The translations under genes and the position numbers were made by a program. The notes beneath the pieces are model-generated. The model did no database searches. It was not told where the DNA came from and saw only the letters and a list, made by a program, of their open reading frames with translations. A stretch of DNA of 64,000 nt from Marivirga salinae (GTDB lineage Bacteria; Bacteroidota; Bacteroidia; Cytophagales; Cyclobacteriaceae). Positions 34,772 to 43,967 of this stretch are shown here, piece after piece; the first letter of the stretch is position 1; each line of letters begins with the position of its first letter. The stretch spans positions 4,092,001-4,156,000 of the forward strand of contig NZ_CP129971.1 in the NCBI RefSeq assembly GCF_030503855.1. Reading direction: 5' to 3'.

Positions 34772-35911
34772 TCACAACTTAAACCCAAAATCAAAACCAA
34801 TCCAATGGGTTCTATTTGCAGTAGCTTTCATGATTAAAGGTAAATCCAGTTGCGCTTTTTCATTGGAGAAATATCCAATATTATAAGAAACTCCAGCTGT
34901 TAATGGTGGAACAATTTTTTTAAAGATATCATAGCTAAAATTCAAAGAAATTCTGCTGGTCGGTAAACCTTCTGTCCATTTCTCATTTCTCTGCATCAGA
35001 TATAATAAATCATGTGATAAGGACACAGAATTATATTTTTTGTTTTTGTAATATTTCAGTTCCAAACCATAACCTGCGGTCCAGTTGATATTTTTATTCC
35101 AACTGTAGTTATACCCTAAAATTAATCGATTAAGTAAATATTTACTGCCATTGGAAATAGTAAGGTAAGTATTCATAATCTCATTAGCGGCTAAATTCCC
35201 TTCTCCGTGACTGGTATTGGTATTAATCAATCCAACCGGAATACCTTTATTTTCTTTACTAAGATTAATTAATCCGATCTGCCAACCATGATTTTTATGG
35301 GTAATATTCATCAAACCTAGTTGAAAATGGTCTCGCATAAAGAAGAAACCTTTTTCATACATTAAACCCGCATCAAAAGAATAATTAAATAAGCCAATTT
35401 GCGCCATGGAATTTATCTTCGGTGCATAATTCAGGATCCCACCGATTTGCATACCCAAGGCACCACGCTGAATAGCATTTAATAATCCAAGTTGAGCTCC
35501 CTCAAAAGTTTTGCTTACCCTATTGAAAGTTCCAATTTGCAATCCTTTCCCATCCCCTTCTATTTTATTGAGTAAAGCACCAATCTGCAATCCTCTAAAC
35601 TCAAAGTCCACTTGTTTTTCAGGTCGGAAAGCCAGATTCCCTGTCACATTGGAAAATGCCGATAATTGTAGTCCATTGGTATAGAAAAAAGATCTATTAC
35701 TTATTCCACTGATTTGAAAACCTTGAATTGCACCAGCATAACCTGACAGAAAATGTAAGGAGAAATTGGATAAAATATAGTGGCTATGTTGCGAATTATC
35801 AGCCCCTGAACTGATACCCAGCTGGACTTTATGGCGCACTAATTTTTGTGCGAGTGTTTTTAGGTTGAAAAGTGGCAAGAGTAGAAAACTAATTAGTAAA
35901 ATGTAGCGCAT
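34772..35911 (-). CDS. Outer-membrane surface-repeat protein (LA_2272-like)
   Basis: A 379-residue exported protein with a signal peptide (residues 1-21). The middle is a run of about 11 loosely spaced repeats built on QIGxxN or VGLIN (LQIGTFN, AQLGLLN, MQIGGILN, AQIGLFN, FQLGLMN, WQIGLIN, IPVGLIN), each followed by a beta hairpin. The C-terminus (RTHWIGFDFGFKL) resembles a final outer-membrane strand. The repeats match the LA_2272 surface-repeat pattern known from Leptospira and Bacteroidota. A barrel or cell-surface role is likely; ligand unknown. Confidence 0.8.
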   Translation of the reverse strand: MRYILLISFLLLPLFNLKTLAQKLVRHKVQLGISSGADNSQHSHYILSNFSLHFLSGYAGAIQGFQISGISNRSFFYTNGLQLSAFSNVTGNLAFRPEKQVDFEFRGLQIGALLNKIEGDGKGLQIGTFNRVSKTFEGAQLGLLNAIQRGALGMQIGGILNYAPKINSMAQIGLFNYSFDAGLMYEKGFFFMRDHFQLGLMNITHKNHGWQIGLINLSKENKGIPVGLINTNTSHGEGNLAANEIMNTYLTISNGSKYLLNRLILGYNYSWNKNINWTAGYGLELKYYKNKKYNSVSLSHDLLYLMQRNEKWTEGLPTSRISLNFSYDIFKKIVPPLTAGVSYNIGYFSNEKAQLDLPLIMKATANRTHWIGFDFGFKL

Positions 35912-36251
35912 AATTTATCTGTTGATGGTAAAACATAATGCGCCTGTGCTTCTACATATTCAAGTAAATGCAAAGAAATATCAGCCCGGTTTAAGACCGA
36001 AATTTAAAATAGAAATTGGTTTCGCTAATTAGAAATTGCGGAAAGCTCAATATCCATACACCCATAAAATGCACTCACTTTTTGAAATGCATACAAACAC
36101 AAACACGATTTAAAAATAGTAGAATCAATTTTAAAACCCAATCATCTAGTTGTAAAAATGAAATATGAAGGAAAACAGGTACCCAAACTAAACTTCAAAC
36201 CGTATATCAAAATAACTGCCTAACAATCGGTAGGAAAAACAAAGAATTCCT
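35912..36251. other. Gene-free region upstream of E1
   Basis: About 340 AT-rich bases without coding character. The two genes are divergent, so promoters for both should lie here; only the E1-side -7 box at 36252 is recognisable. Confidence 0.3.
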
Positions 36252-36259
36252 TATTTTTG
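36252..36259 (+). promoter_or_regulatory. Candidate E1 promoter -7 element
   Basis: TATTTTTG, a match to TAnnTTTG, 30 bases upstream of the E1 start at 36289. No TTG at the ideal -33 distance. Confidence 0.35.
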
Positions 36260-36288
36260 ACTTCTGGAAACGAAAAAGAGATTAGAGC

Positions 36289-38376
36289 ATGAGTGTTAAG
36301 ACGGCTAAGAAAAATAAAACGAATATTTCAAACGAAATTTTAGAAAAGGCATATCGCTTAATGCATACCGCAAAGCGAATGGCGGAAATTTACGATGAAA
36401 ATAAGGCCATTGCCTCAAAATATGTGCATAGTACTTCCCGCGGACATGAAGCTATTCAGCTTGCCGCTTCTATGCAATTGAAACCCATTGATTTTCTGGC
36501 ACCTTATTATAGAGATGAAAGTATTTTGCTTGGCATTGGAATGGAGCCTTATGAATTGATGCTTCAGCTGATGGCCAAAAAGGATGATCCATTCTCAGGA
36601 GGTCGTTCTTATTACAATCACCCTTCCTTAAAAAGAGAAGGAATGCCCACTATTCCACATCAAAGTTCTGCAACAGGTATGCAAGTGATTCCTGCAACGG
36701 GAATGGCGCACGGTCTGAAATTCAAAGAGGAACATGGCTTAGGGATTGAGGGTGAGAAACCCGTGGTTGTTTGCTCTTTAGGAGATGGTTCTGTTACAGA
36801 AGGTGAAGTAGCAGAAGCTTTCCAAATGGCAGTGTTGAAAAATTTACCCATCATTTATTTGGTTCAGGATAATGACTGGGGAATTTCTGCAACAGGCAAA
36901 GAGATGCGGGCCATGGATGCCTATGAATATGCAGCTGGTTTCAAAGGCTTGAAAAGAATGCAGGCAAATGGAACTGATTTTGAAGACTCTTACTCAAAAA
37001 TGGGAGAAGCCATAAAACATGTCAGAAATCGTAAAGGACCTGTTTTATTGCATGCCAATTGTCCACTCTTAGGTCACCATACTTCTGGCGTAAGAAAAGA
37101 ATGGTATAGAGGAGAAGATGATTTGGAATTACATGCATTAGGAGACCCAATCCCAAAATTCCACCAATATTTATTGAATAATAATTTCTCTAAAGAAGAA
37201 TTAAATAAATTAGAACAAGAAGCTATAAAAAATGCTAATGACGCTTATGAAAAAGCTTTAGATGCAGAAGAGGTTGACCCAAGTGAAGTTTTATTACACG
37301 AATTTGCAGAAACGCCAATAACTGAAGAAAAAGGACAACGAAAGCCTAAAGGTGCAGAAAAATCAGTGATGGTAGATGCCGCTCTACATGCTGTGGATAA
37401 TATTCTACAGAATAATCCTGAAGCCCTTTTCTACGGACAGGATGTGGGCGGAACTTTAGGTGGAGTATTCCGTGAAGCAGCCAACTTAGCCAAGAAATAC
37501 GGAGATGGGCGAGTATTTAATACGCCAATTCAGGAAGCCTATATCATTGGAAGTACAGCAGGAATGTCGGCAGTTGGTACCAAACCAATTGTGGAAATCC
37601 AATTTGCAGATTATATATGGCCAGGCATGAATCAGCTGGTAGAAGAACTTTCAAAATCCTGCTATTTATCATATGGCAAATTCCCTATACAATCTTTGAT
37701 TAGAGTTCCGATTGGTGCTTATGGTGGCGGTGGCCCCTATCATTCGGGTTCTGTAGAATCTACATTACTAACCATCAGAGGAATCAAAGTAGTTTATCCT
37801 TCTAATGCTGCAGATATGAAAGGCTTAATGAAAGCAGCTTTTCATGATCCAAATCCAGTAGTAATGTTAGAGCACAAAGGTTTATATTGGTCTAAAGTTC
37901 CTGGCACAGATGGAGCTAAAAACCATGAGCCGGATGACGAATACATTATTCCTTTAGGCAAAGCTAGAATAGAACAGGAAGCAGATCAGGAAAAAATTGA
38001 TAATGGCGAAAGCATGACCATTATCACTTATGGAATGGGAATTTATTGGGCTAAAGCAGCTTCAAAAAAATATAACGGACAAGTAGAGATTGTAGATTTA
38101 AGAACTCTGAACCCACTTGACTGGGAAACTGTGAAAAGCAGCGTAGAAAAACACGGAAGAGCGCTAGTATTAACTGAAGAGCCATTAATGAATTCTTTTG
38201 CTGAATCTTTAGCTGGGAGGCTAAATCAGCATTGCTTCGAATATTTAGATGCGCCCGTTAAATCTTATGGAGCCTTGAATTTACCTGCAATTGGTTTAAA
38301 TGTGGAATGGGAAAAAGCGATGTTACCAAGTGCTGAGAAGGTGGAACAGGAGATCGAAGCTTTATTAACATATTGA
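36289..38376 (+). CDS. Fused 2-oxoacid dehydrogenase E1 (alpha+beta)
   Basis: A 695-residue thiamine-diphosphate enzyme that joins the alpha and beta subunits of branched-chain 2-oxoacid (2-oxoisovalerate) or related dehydrogenase. The alpha half has the ThDP motif VCSLGDGSVTEGEVAEAFQ... QDNDWG (residues 160-200). The beta half begins near residue 355 (KSVMVDAALHAVDNILQNNPEALFYGQDVGG) with RVFNTPIQEAYIIGSTAGMSAVG and GAYGGGGPYHSG. Such fusions are standard in Bacteroidota. E2 and E3 genes are not in the window. Feeds branched-chain acyl-CoA to fatty-acid synthesis. Confidence 0.93.
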   Translation: MSVKTAKKNKTNISNEILEKAYRLMHTAKRMAEIYDENKAIASKYVHSTSRGHEAIQLAASMQLKPIDFLAPYYRDESILLGIGMEPYELMLQLMAKKDDPFSGGRSYYNHPSLKREGMPTIPHQSSATGMQVIPATGMAHGLKFKEEHGLGIEGEKPVVVCSLGDGSVTEGEVAEAFQMAVLKNLPIIYLVQDNDWGISATGKEMRAMDAYEYAAGFKGLKRMQANGTDFEDSYSKMGEAIKHVRNRKGPVLLHANCPLLGHHTSGVRKEWYRGEDDLELHALGDPIPKFHQYLLNNNFSKEELNKLEQEAIKNANDAYEKALDAEEVDPSEVLLHEFAETPITEEKGQRKPKGAEKSVMVDAALHAVDNILQNNPEALFYGQDVGGTLGGVFREAANLAKKYGDGRVFNTPIQEAYIIGSTAGMSAVGTKPIVEIQFADYIWPGMNQLVEELSKSCYLSYGKFPIQSLIRVPIGAYGGGGPYHSGSVESTLLTIRGIKVVYPSNAADMKGLMKAAFHDPNPVVMLEHKGLYWSKVPGTDGAKNHEPDDEYIIPLGKARIEQEADQEKIDNGESMTIITYGMGIYWAKAASKKYNGQVEIVDLRTLNPLDWETVKSSVEKHGRALVLTEEPLMNSFAESLAGRLNQHCFEYLDAPVKSYGALNLPAIGLNVEWEKAMLPSAEKVEQEIEALLTY

Positions 38377-38410
38377 TATAGTTGGAAGTAGGGTAATGGA
38401 TGATAGATTA

Positions 38411-38435
38411 GGCCAGTACCGCAGGTCAGGAAGTA
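38411..38435 (-). repeat. Dispersed GC-rich 3'-end repeat, copy 3
   Basis: On the minus strand reads TTCCTGACCTGCGGTACTGG, sharing TGACCTGCGGTACTG with copies at 6994 and 9042. It lies 35 bases past the E1 stop, in the same relative orientation to its gene as the other copies. Confidence 0.5.
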
Positions 38436-39004
38436 CCCATGAAATGAATAACTGAAGTATAAAGTCTTGATTCTTGCATCTATAATGATAAGAAAGGGTC
38501 TTGTGGCAAACTGCATGCGTTTTGCTAGTCTATGCGTACTAGAAGGGCAAGAGATTGCTAATCTTTTAAATTATTAATCAAAAGTAAGAAAGGAGGTTAA
38601 ATACTTCCTTTTTTATTTTTATCGAATTTATTTTCATTTCTATCCCCCCTTTTATAATAATTATAAAGTTGAGATCAGTTTTTTAAAATCTCCACTAATA
38701 AAAATATAGTTAAACAGCTACTATTCTTACATTTTATCAACTTATTATAATTATATAATATCTTCTTTAATTCAAGATGATAGAAATTTTAGTATTTAAT
38801 TGAGTATTTTTAAATAAATCCGATTAGATAATTATATAAGGGGGATTTATCACGATAACTATCGAGATTGATAATCAGCACCAGATAATAAATATTTGTG
38901 AAATTAATAATTAGATTCCATATAAATAATTGGAAAAAGTGTAAATGAAAAACTAGTGTTTATCCCTTGCATATGGTGCGAGAAACTATAAATTATTAAT
39001 AATA
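38436..39004. other. Gene-free stretch between E1 and histidine kinase
   Basis: Mostly AT-rich. A hairpin with T-run at 38589-38614 could terminate E1 transcription. The last 390 bases upstream of the kinase show no clear promoter match. Confidence 0.3.
38589..38614 (+). terminator. Candidate terminator downstream of E1
   Basis: Arms AAAGGAGG (38589-38596) and CTTCCTTT (38604-38611) with one G-T pair, followed by T to 38614. About 210 bases past the E1 stop. Confidence 0.55.
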
Positions 39005-41092
39005 ATGCGAAGATTAATACTTTATTATACAATTGCTTTATTTTGCTGTCATAGTATAGGTTTCTCTGAGAACTCTAATACAGACAGCCTGCAATCATTA
39101 TTACCACATTTAAAAACCAAAGATAAAGTTGAAGTGCTTCATTCCCTAATTTTAGATCTTTGGTTTGAATATCCTGACAGTGCAAAACAATACGCAAAAC
39201 AAGCCATAAACATATCCACAGAGTTGGAAGATATTCGACTTCAATCTATATCTTTAAGACTGATGGGCGGGGTTCATACTTATCAGGGTGAATATGAATT
39301 AAGCCTAATTAACACCCGAAAAGCACTTAATTTGGCTTTACAAATTAAAGATTCCCTACTTATAACTACTAATCTAAATAATTTAGGCTACAATTATTAT
39401 AACCTAGGTAATTATTCAGAAGCAACGGAAAACCTCCTAAGAGCCTTAAATATTTATAGTAGAATTAAGGAAAAATATGGATTAGGATACACACTAAATA
39501 ATATTGGTCAGGTGTATCTAAAATTAAAGAATTTCAGTAAAGCTAGCAAATACTTTAACCAGGCAATGGAACTTGGGAAAAATACAAAAAACAAGCACAC
39601 AATTCTATATACTTCAAACAACCTAGGATTCTTAAATTTGGAGCAAGATAAATACCAAGAAGCAGAAAGCTTTTTCAAGAAATCAATTGAAATAGCAGAG
39701 AAAGTTTCCAATAAAAACTGGGAAGCCACAGCATATAGTGGATTAGCCCAAACTTATTATCACTTAGGGGATATAGATAAAGCTATTAATGAGTTCAAAA
39801 AGTCCTTAATTCTGCGGGTCAAAATAAAAGAATTGAAGGGTATATCCGAAATTTATTACTACTTAAGCAAAATGTCTGCAAGCAGCGGAAAGATAGATTC
39901 AGCAATGTATTACCTTAATATTAGTCAAAATATAGCTAAAGACGCAGGTATTCAAGATCAGCTTTTAGATAATTTCAAACTATATAAAGCGCTTTTTACA
40001 CAACAAGACCTTTTGGATAGCGCCTTAATTTACCAATCACGTTATATAGAATTAAGGGAAAAACAATTTGATGAAAATTCGGCAAGAAGTATTGAAGGCA
40101 TTCAACTTGAAATAAAAGAAGAAGAAACAGCAAGAAAATTAGCTAGCAAAGATATACAGCTAGCGAAGAAATCATTTCAGCTCAACTTTTTTATTGCAGT
40201 GGCAATTTTTATCCTTTTAATCGCTATAGTAGTTTTTTGGTTTTATAAAACACAGAAAAAACTAGGTAAGGCTCTGAAAATTAAAAATTTTAAAATCAGT
40301 AAACAGAGGGATGAAATAATTCAAAAAAACCAGGAATTGAGTACTTTAAATATTGAAAAAAATGACTTAATCAATATAGTTTCTCATGACCTTAAGAGCC
40401 CACTTAACAACATCAGAGGAATAATAGGATTGATTAAATTACCTCCACTTCCCCCTGAGAATAGAGCAGCAGAATTTCTTAAAATGATAAATGAAAGTAC
40501 AATTCGCCTTAGTAATATGATTGAAAAAATATTAGACGTAGAAGCAATTGAATCAAAAAAACTTAATATAAAACTAGAGAAGATAAATTTTTCTGATGTA
40601 GTTCACAGCACAATAAATAGGTTTGATGCGGAAGCAATGCGAAAGCAAATTCAATTACATCCTTCCATTATTGAAGATGTAATGATAAAAGCAGACGAAA
40701 GTTATCTCATTCAAGTACTTGAAAATCTACTTTCAAATGCTATTAAATTTTCACCAAAAGGAAAAAACATCTATATCAACGTAACTAACCATAAAAATAA
40801 AGCACTTTGTGAAGTAAAAGATGAAGGGCCAGGTTTAAGTGATAACGATAAAAAGAAATTATTCAGAAAGTATCAAAAATTAAGTAACGTTCCTACAGCT
40901 AATGAATCATCCACAGGTTTAGGTTTATCCATAGTTAAAAAATTTGTTAATAGTATGGATGGTGAAATTTGGTGTGAAAGTGAGCATGGTAAGGGTGCAA
41001 GTTTTTTTGTAGGTTTTAAAATTTGGGGGAAAGTCACAGTACCGAATAGATTAAAGTTTCACAAAAAGAAAGCGGATTTGTTGGAGTATTGA
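39005..41092 (+). CDS. TPR-containing sensor histidine kinase
   Basis: A 695-residue two-component kinase. It has a signal-like N-terminus (residues 1-20), about seven tetratricopeptide repeats (residues 55-330, e.g. NNLGYNYYNLGNYSEATENLLRAL), one membrane helix (near 397-416, FFIAVAIFILLIAIVVFW), then a coiled linker. The HisKA motif is NIVSHDLKSPLNN (near 457), and the ATPase has LLSNAIKF (N box), DEGPGLS and TGLGLSIVKKF. The TPR domain is expected to face the periplasm. No response regulator is adjacent, so the partner is elsewhere. Ligand unknown. Confidence 0.92.
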   Translation: MRRLILYYTIALFCCHSIGFSENSNTDSLQSLLPHLKTKDKVEVLHSLILDLWFEYPDSAKQYAKQAINISTELEDIRLQSISLRLMGGVHTYQGEYELSLINTRKALNLALQIKDSLLITTNLNNLGYNYYNLGNYSEATENLLRALNIYSRIKEKYGLGYTLNNIGQVYLKLKNFSKASKYFNQAMELGKNTKNKHTILYTSNNLGFLNLEQDKYQEAESFFKKSIEIAEKVSNKNWEATAYSGLAQTYYHLGDIDKAINEFKKSLILRVKIKELKGISEIYYYLSKMSASSGKIDSAMYYLNISQNIAKDAGIQDQLLDNFKLYKALFTQQDLLDSALIYQSRYIELREKQFDENSARSIEGIQLEIKEEETARKLASKDIQLAKKSFQLNFFIAVAIFILLIAIVVFWFYKTQKKLGKALKIKNFKISKQRDEIIQKNQELSTLNIEKNDLINIVSHDLKSPLNNIRGIIGLIKLPPLPPENRAAEFLKMINESTIRLSNMIEKILDVEAIESKKLNIKLEKINFSDVVHSTINRFDAEAMRKQIQLHPSIIEDVMIKADESYLIQVLENLLSNAIKFSPKGKNIYINVTNHKNKALCEVKDEGPGLSDNDKKKLFRKYQKLSNVPTANESSTGLGLSIVKKFVNSMDGEIWCESEHGKGASFFVGFKIWGKVTVPNRLKFHKKKADLLEY

Positions 41093-41327
41093 CAAGGCTG
41101 AAAGCTCGAAGTCTCGCAATAAATTGATCGCTTCTTTTAGATTGGAAGGGGGGCGGTTGTGGGATGATGGATGATTAGTGTGTACATGTACATCCCTTAT
41201 ATAGGTAGACCACTAAAAGTCAATTTATATGAAAGCAAATATCAAATTAATTGAGAAAGTTAGCTTCTACAGTTGTACTTATGACTTAAAACTTATGACC
41301 TAAAACTTACTACTGCTATAAAAAAAA

Positions 41328-41351
41328 AGCACTCACATTGCTGCAAGTGCT
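41328..41351 (-). terminator. Terminator after ferredoxin
   Basis: Stem AGCACT (41328-41333) with AGTGCT (41346-41351) and a minus-strand T run; 26 bases past the ferredoxin stop. Confidence 0.65.
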
Positions 41352-41376
41352 CTCTATATAAGAAATCTAAACTTAT

Positions 41377-41703
41377 TTATTCTTCATCTGCCGCAAGGCG
41401 AACCATCATGCCATCCATATCAGGATTTAGTCTTAATTGGCAAGCTAAGCGACTATTAAATTCTGCATTAGGTAATAAATCTAATTGATCCATTTCTTGA
41501 TCACCAGGATCATTGAGTAAATCCATTCCATCTTCTACTATTACATGGCAGGTAGCACATAAAGCCATTCCACCACAAGTGGCTAAAATTGGATATTCAT
41601 TGGCTTTCAAAAACTCCATTAGGCTTAAGCCCATATCAGTTGGAGCTTCTAATTCTTGCACATCGCCAGAATAATCTTGCACTTTTATTTTAATATCACT
41701 CAT
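41377..41703 (-). CDS. 2Fe-2S ferredoxin (adrenodoxin type)
   Basis: A 108-residue electron carrier with one [2Fe-2S] cluster. The cysteines are in ATCGGMALCATCHV and LACQL, with spacing C-5x-C-2x-C then a distant C, typical of adrenodoxin/plant-like ferredoxins. It lies directly after the ferredoxin reductase gene on the same strand, 48 bases apart, so it is the likely electron acceptor of that enzyme. Its own -7 box may add expression. Cytoplasmic. Confidence 0.93.
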   Translation of the reverse strand: MSDIKIKVQDYSGDVQELEAPTDMGLSLMEFLKANEYPILATCGGMALCATCHVIVEDGMDLLNDPGDQEMDQLDLLPNAEFNSRLACQLRLNPDMDGMMVRLAADEE

Positions 41704-41737
41704 AATTTAATGCTTGCGGATTTTAATTAACAAGCCA

Positions 41738-41745
41738 CAAATATA
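41738..41745 (-). promoter_or_regulatory. Candidate ferredoxin promoter -7 element
   Basis: Reads TATATTTG on the minus strand, a match to TAnnTTTG, 34 bases upstream of the ferredoxin ATG. A TTG lies 17 bases further upstream, within the end of the reductase gene. Confidence 0.4.
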
Positions 41746-41751
41746 AATTAA

Positions 41752-42753
41752 TTAGAAAGATTCAATACCGTTTACAGTAGTATATTTGAAACTTAAATGC
41801 TTTTCCGGATAAATATGTTTAAAAGCAGATTGTGCCATTAGAGCAGCCTCATGGAATCCACACAAAATCAATTTCAATTTGCCTGGGTAAGTATTAATAT
41901 CTCCAATTGCATAAATACCAGGAACATTTGTAGAATAGTCAGTGGTGTTTACTTCAATCTGATTTTTATGAATACTCAATCCCCAATCGGCAATAGGCCC
42001 TAATTTAGGACTTAAACCAAATAGTGGAATTAAGTAATCCGCTTCAATTTCCATTTCGGATTTATCCGCTCCTTTTATCTTAACAGAATTCAATTTTCCG
42101 TTACCAGAAATAGACTCCAGATTGCTTTTCAATAAAAGATTAATTTTACCTTCTTTAGCTAATTCAAACACTTTATCAGCAGAATCAGGTGCTCCACGGA
42201 AAGTCTCATTTCTATGAACTAACGTGATTTTCTTAGCAATTTTAGAAAGTTCAATTGTCCAATCTAAAGCAGAGTCTCCCCCACCTGCTAAGATTACATT
42301 TTTATCTCTGAATAGCTCAGGATCTTTCACCATATAAGAAACACCCTTTCCTTCAAAATTAGCAATCTCCTTCAAAGGTGGTTTACGAGGCTCAAAACAA
42401 CCTAATCCACCTGCAATCACTACAACTTTACAGTCTATTTCAGTACCATCAGAGGTCCTTAAATTAAAACCAGTTGCTGTTTTCTCTACAGCATCCAATC
42501 TTTCACCTAAAGTATAAGTTGGATTGAAAGGCTTTATTTGTTCTGTCAAATTATCAACTAATTCCTGTGCTTTGATAGTCGGGTAACCCGGAATATCATA
42601 GATAGGTTTTTGCGGATAGATTTCTGAAAGCTGTCCTCCTACTTGTGGAAGGGCGTCTACCAAATGGCAACGTAACTTCAATAATCCTGCTTCAAATACT
42701 GCAAATTGACCTACAGGCCCTGCTCCGATAATGCAAATGTCAGTTTGTATCAT
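41752..42753 (-). CDS. Ferredoxin--NADP+ reductase, type 2 (YumC-like)
   Basis: A 333-residue FAD/NADPH oxidoreductase of the thioredoxin-reductase-like type without a redox-active CxxC. FAD site GAGPVGQFAVFEAG (residues 10-23), pyridine nucleotide site LAGGGDSALDW (near 160), and the GDINTYPGKLKLILCGFHEAALMA ending. These features fit bacterial ferredoxin--NADP+ reductase type 2. The adjacent ferredoxin gene makes this assignment strong. Electron supply to desaturases or other oxygenases is plausible. Confidence 0.9.
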   Translation of the reverse strand: MIQTDICIIGAGPVGQFAVFEAGLLKLRCHLVDALPQVGGQLSEIYPQKPIYDIPGYPTIKAQELVDNLTEQIKPFNPTYTLGERLDAVEKTATGFNLRTSDGTEIDCKVVVIAGGLGCFEPRKPPLKEIANFEGKGVSYMVKDPELFRDKNVILAGGGDSALDWTIELSKIAKKITLVHRNETFRGAPDSADKVFELAKEGKINLLLKSNLESISGNGKLNSVKIKGADKSEMEIEADYLIPLFGLSPKLGPIADWGLSIHKNQIEVNTTDYSTNVPGIYAIGDINTYPGKLKLILCGFHEAALMAQSAFKHIYPEKHLSFKYTTVNGIESF

Positions 42754-43000
42754 TGTTTTTCGTAAGTTATTAAAGGTATAACTTCAATTCAGTGACAAAG
42801 TTCGTATAAAAATAGTTGTTTTACTAACTAAATTGAAAAATATCTTATTTAGTTAATTTGAGAGGTGTAAATTGTGCAGATTGAATAAAGTTTGTCTCAA
42901 TATTTAAAATAGCGTTGGTAAACTCTACTATTTCGTCATCTACTCCTTGGGAACCCCTCTAAATATAGAAAATATAAACCCATGAGTTTCTAGTAACTCA

Positions 43001-43918
43001 TTATTCTTCTGTTTGATAATCCTCTCTATTTATCAATCTACCATTATCCAACCAATGAATAGTATTTAAAACGAATTGAATATTTTGAGGTGCAGCAGGA
43101 GAATTAAAGCCTACTTTATGCTTTTCTTGAACGATTTGGGCCGTAAACATTGCAGCTTCAGTGAAGAAGGCCACTTTTCCATTACCATGGTTCTTAATTG
43201 CTCCCATTACCACATTTTCAATAGATTTTTCAATAGTATTTTCCTCAAATTGCCATGCAATTTCTGGAATTAAAAGCTTATGGGTCTGGGGAAATTTAGC
43301 AATGATGATAGCATCTTCAGGTGGTATTAAAGCCGAACCTGTGAAAGCTGCTAATGAGTCAATATTTTTTGTGATGGGTGTATCAAACAGATTACCTGCT
43401 TTCTTAGAGTAAGTATCGGGGGGCCAACTTTCCCCCTCTTTCATCACAAATCCATCTTCATAGGTAAACCCAAACTTCTTGGCTAATTCATTTGTGGCAC
43501 CTGCAAATGGCATATGGTCAGCTATCACCAGCAAACTACCTCCATCTTTCACCCACTTTTCAATTATTTTGATTTCACTTTTCGTAAATGCATTGGCAAT
43601 TGGGCGTCTCCAATTACGTATATTAGAACTATTTAAAGCATTGGCTATCACAAAAATATTGATGGAATCTAGTGCCTCCTCCGTGATTTCTTCTATGGAA
43701 ATAGGTTGATAGCCATCAGCTTCCATCAACTTTGCAAAAGGAACAAAATTAGTCTTAAGGGTATGCATATTATTATGCGAGGCATCAATTCCTATCAAGG
43801 CGGTTTCATCTCCATTATATTGAGGATTCTCAATATTGATAGGGAAATCCAAATCAGGCTGCTGTTGGGAGAATAGATTTAAGCTGCTGAATAATAATAT
43901 AATTAAAAAATATTTCAT
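43001..43918 (-). CDS. Exported protein with GATase1/DUF4350-like fold
   Basis: About 305 residues from the ATG at 43918, chosen because MKYFLIILLFSSLNLFSQ is a signal peptide; the longer reading from 44062 would add 48 residues that overlap the upstream gene and look noncoding. The mature chain has a Rossmann-like pattern (LIGIDASHNNMHTL, INIFVIANALN, DGGSLLVIADHMPFAGATNEL, KVAFFTEAAMF), close to class I glutaminase-like or DUF4350 folds. No catalytic triad is evident. Function unknown. It is 49 bases from the upstream gene and may be cotranscribed with it. Confidence 0.65.
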   Translation of the reverse strand: MKYFLIILLFSSLNLFSQQQPDLDFPINIENPQYNGDETALIGIDASHNNMHTLKTNFVPFAKLMEADGYQPISIEEITEEALDSINIFVIANALNSSNIRNWRRPIANAFTKSEIKIIEKWVKDGGSLLVIADHMPFAGATNELAKKFGFTYEDGFVMKEGESWPPDTYSKKAGNLFDTPITKNIDSLAAFTGSALIPPEDAIIIAKFPQTHKLLIPEIAWQFEENTIEKSIENVVMGAIKNHGNGKVAFFTEAAMFTAQIVQEKHKVGFNSPAAPQNIQFVLNTIHWLDNGRLINREDYQTEE

Positions 43919-43967
43919 GATCCTCAGATTAAAATGTTTCTCCAATTTCATGTTAATTTCTATAAAA

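Noticed and set aside
41140..41180. G-rich stretch (AAGGGGGGCGGTTGTGGGATG type) past the kinase gene as a fourth copy of the 3'-end repeat
   Set aside because: It lacks the TGACCTGCGGTACTG core; similarity is limited to low-complexity GGATGATGG-like bases.
42845..42958. 37 open codons on the minus strand reading like protein (GVDDEIVEFTNAILNIE)
   Set aside because: No start codon, short, and an open stretch of this length is not improbable by chance. No family resemblance was recognised.
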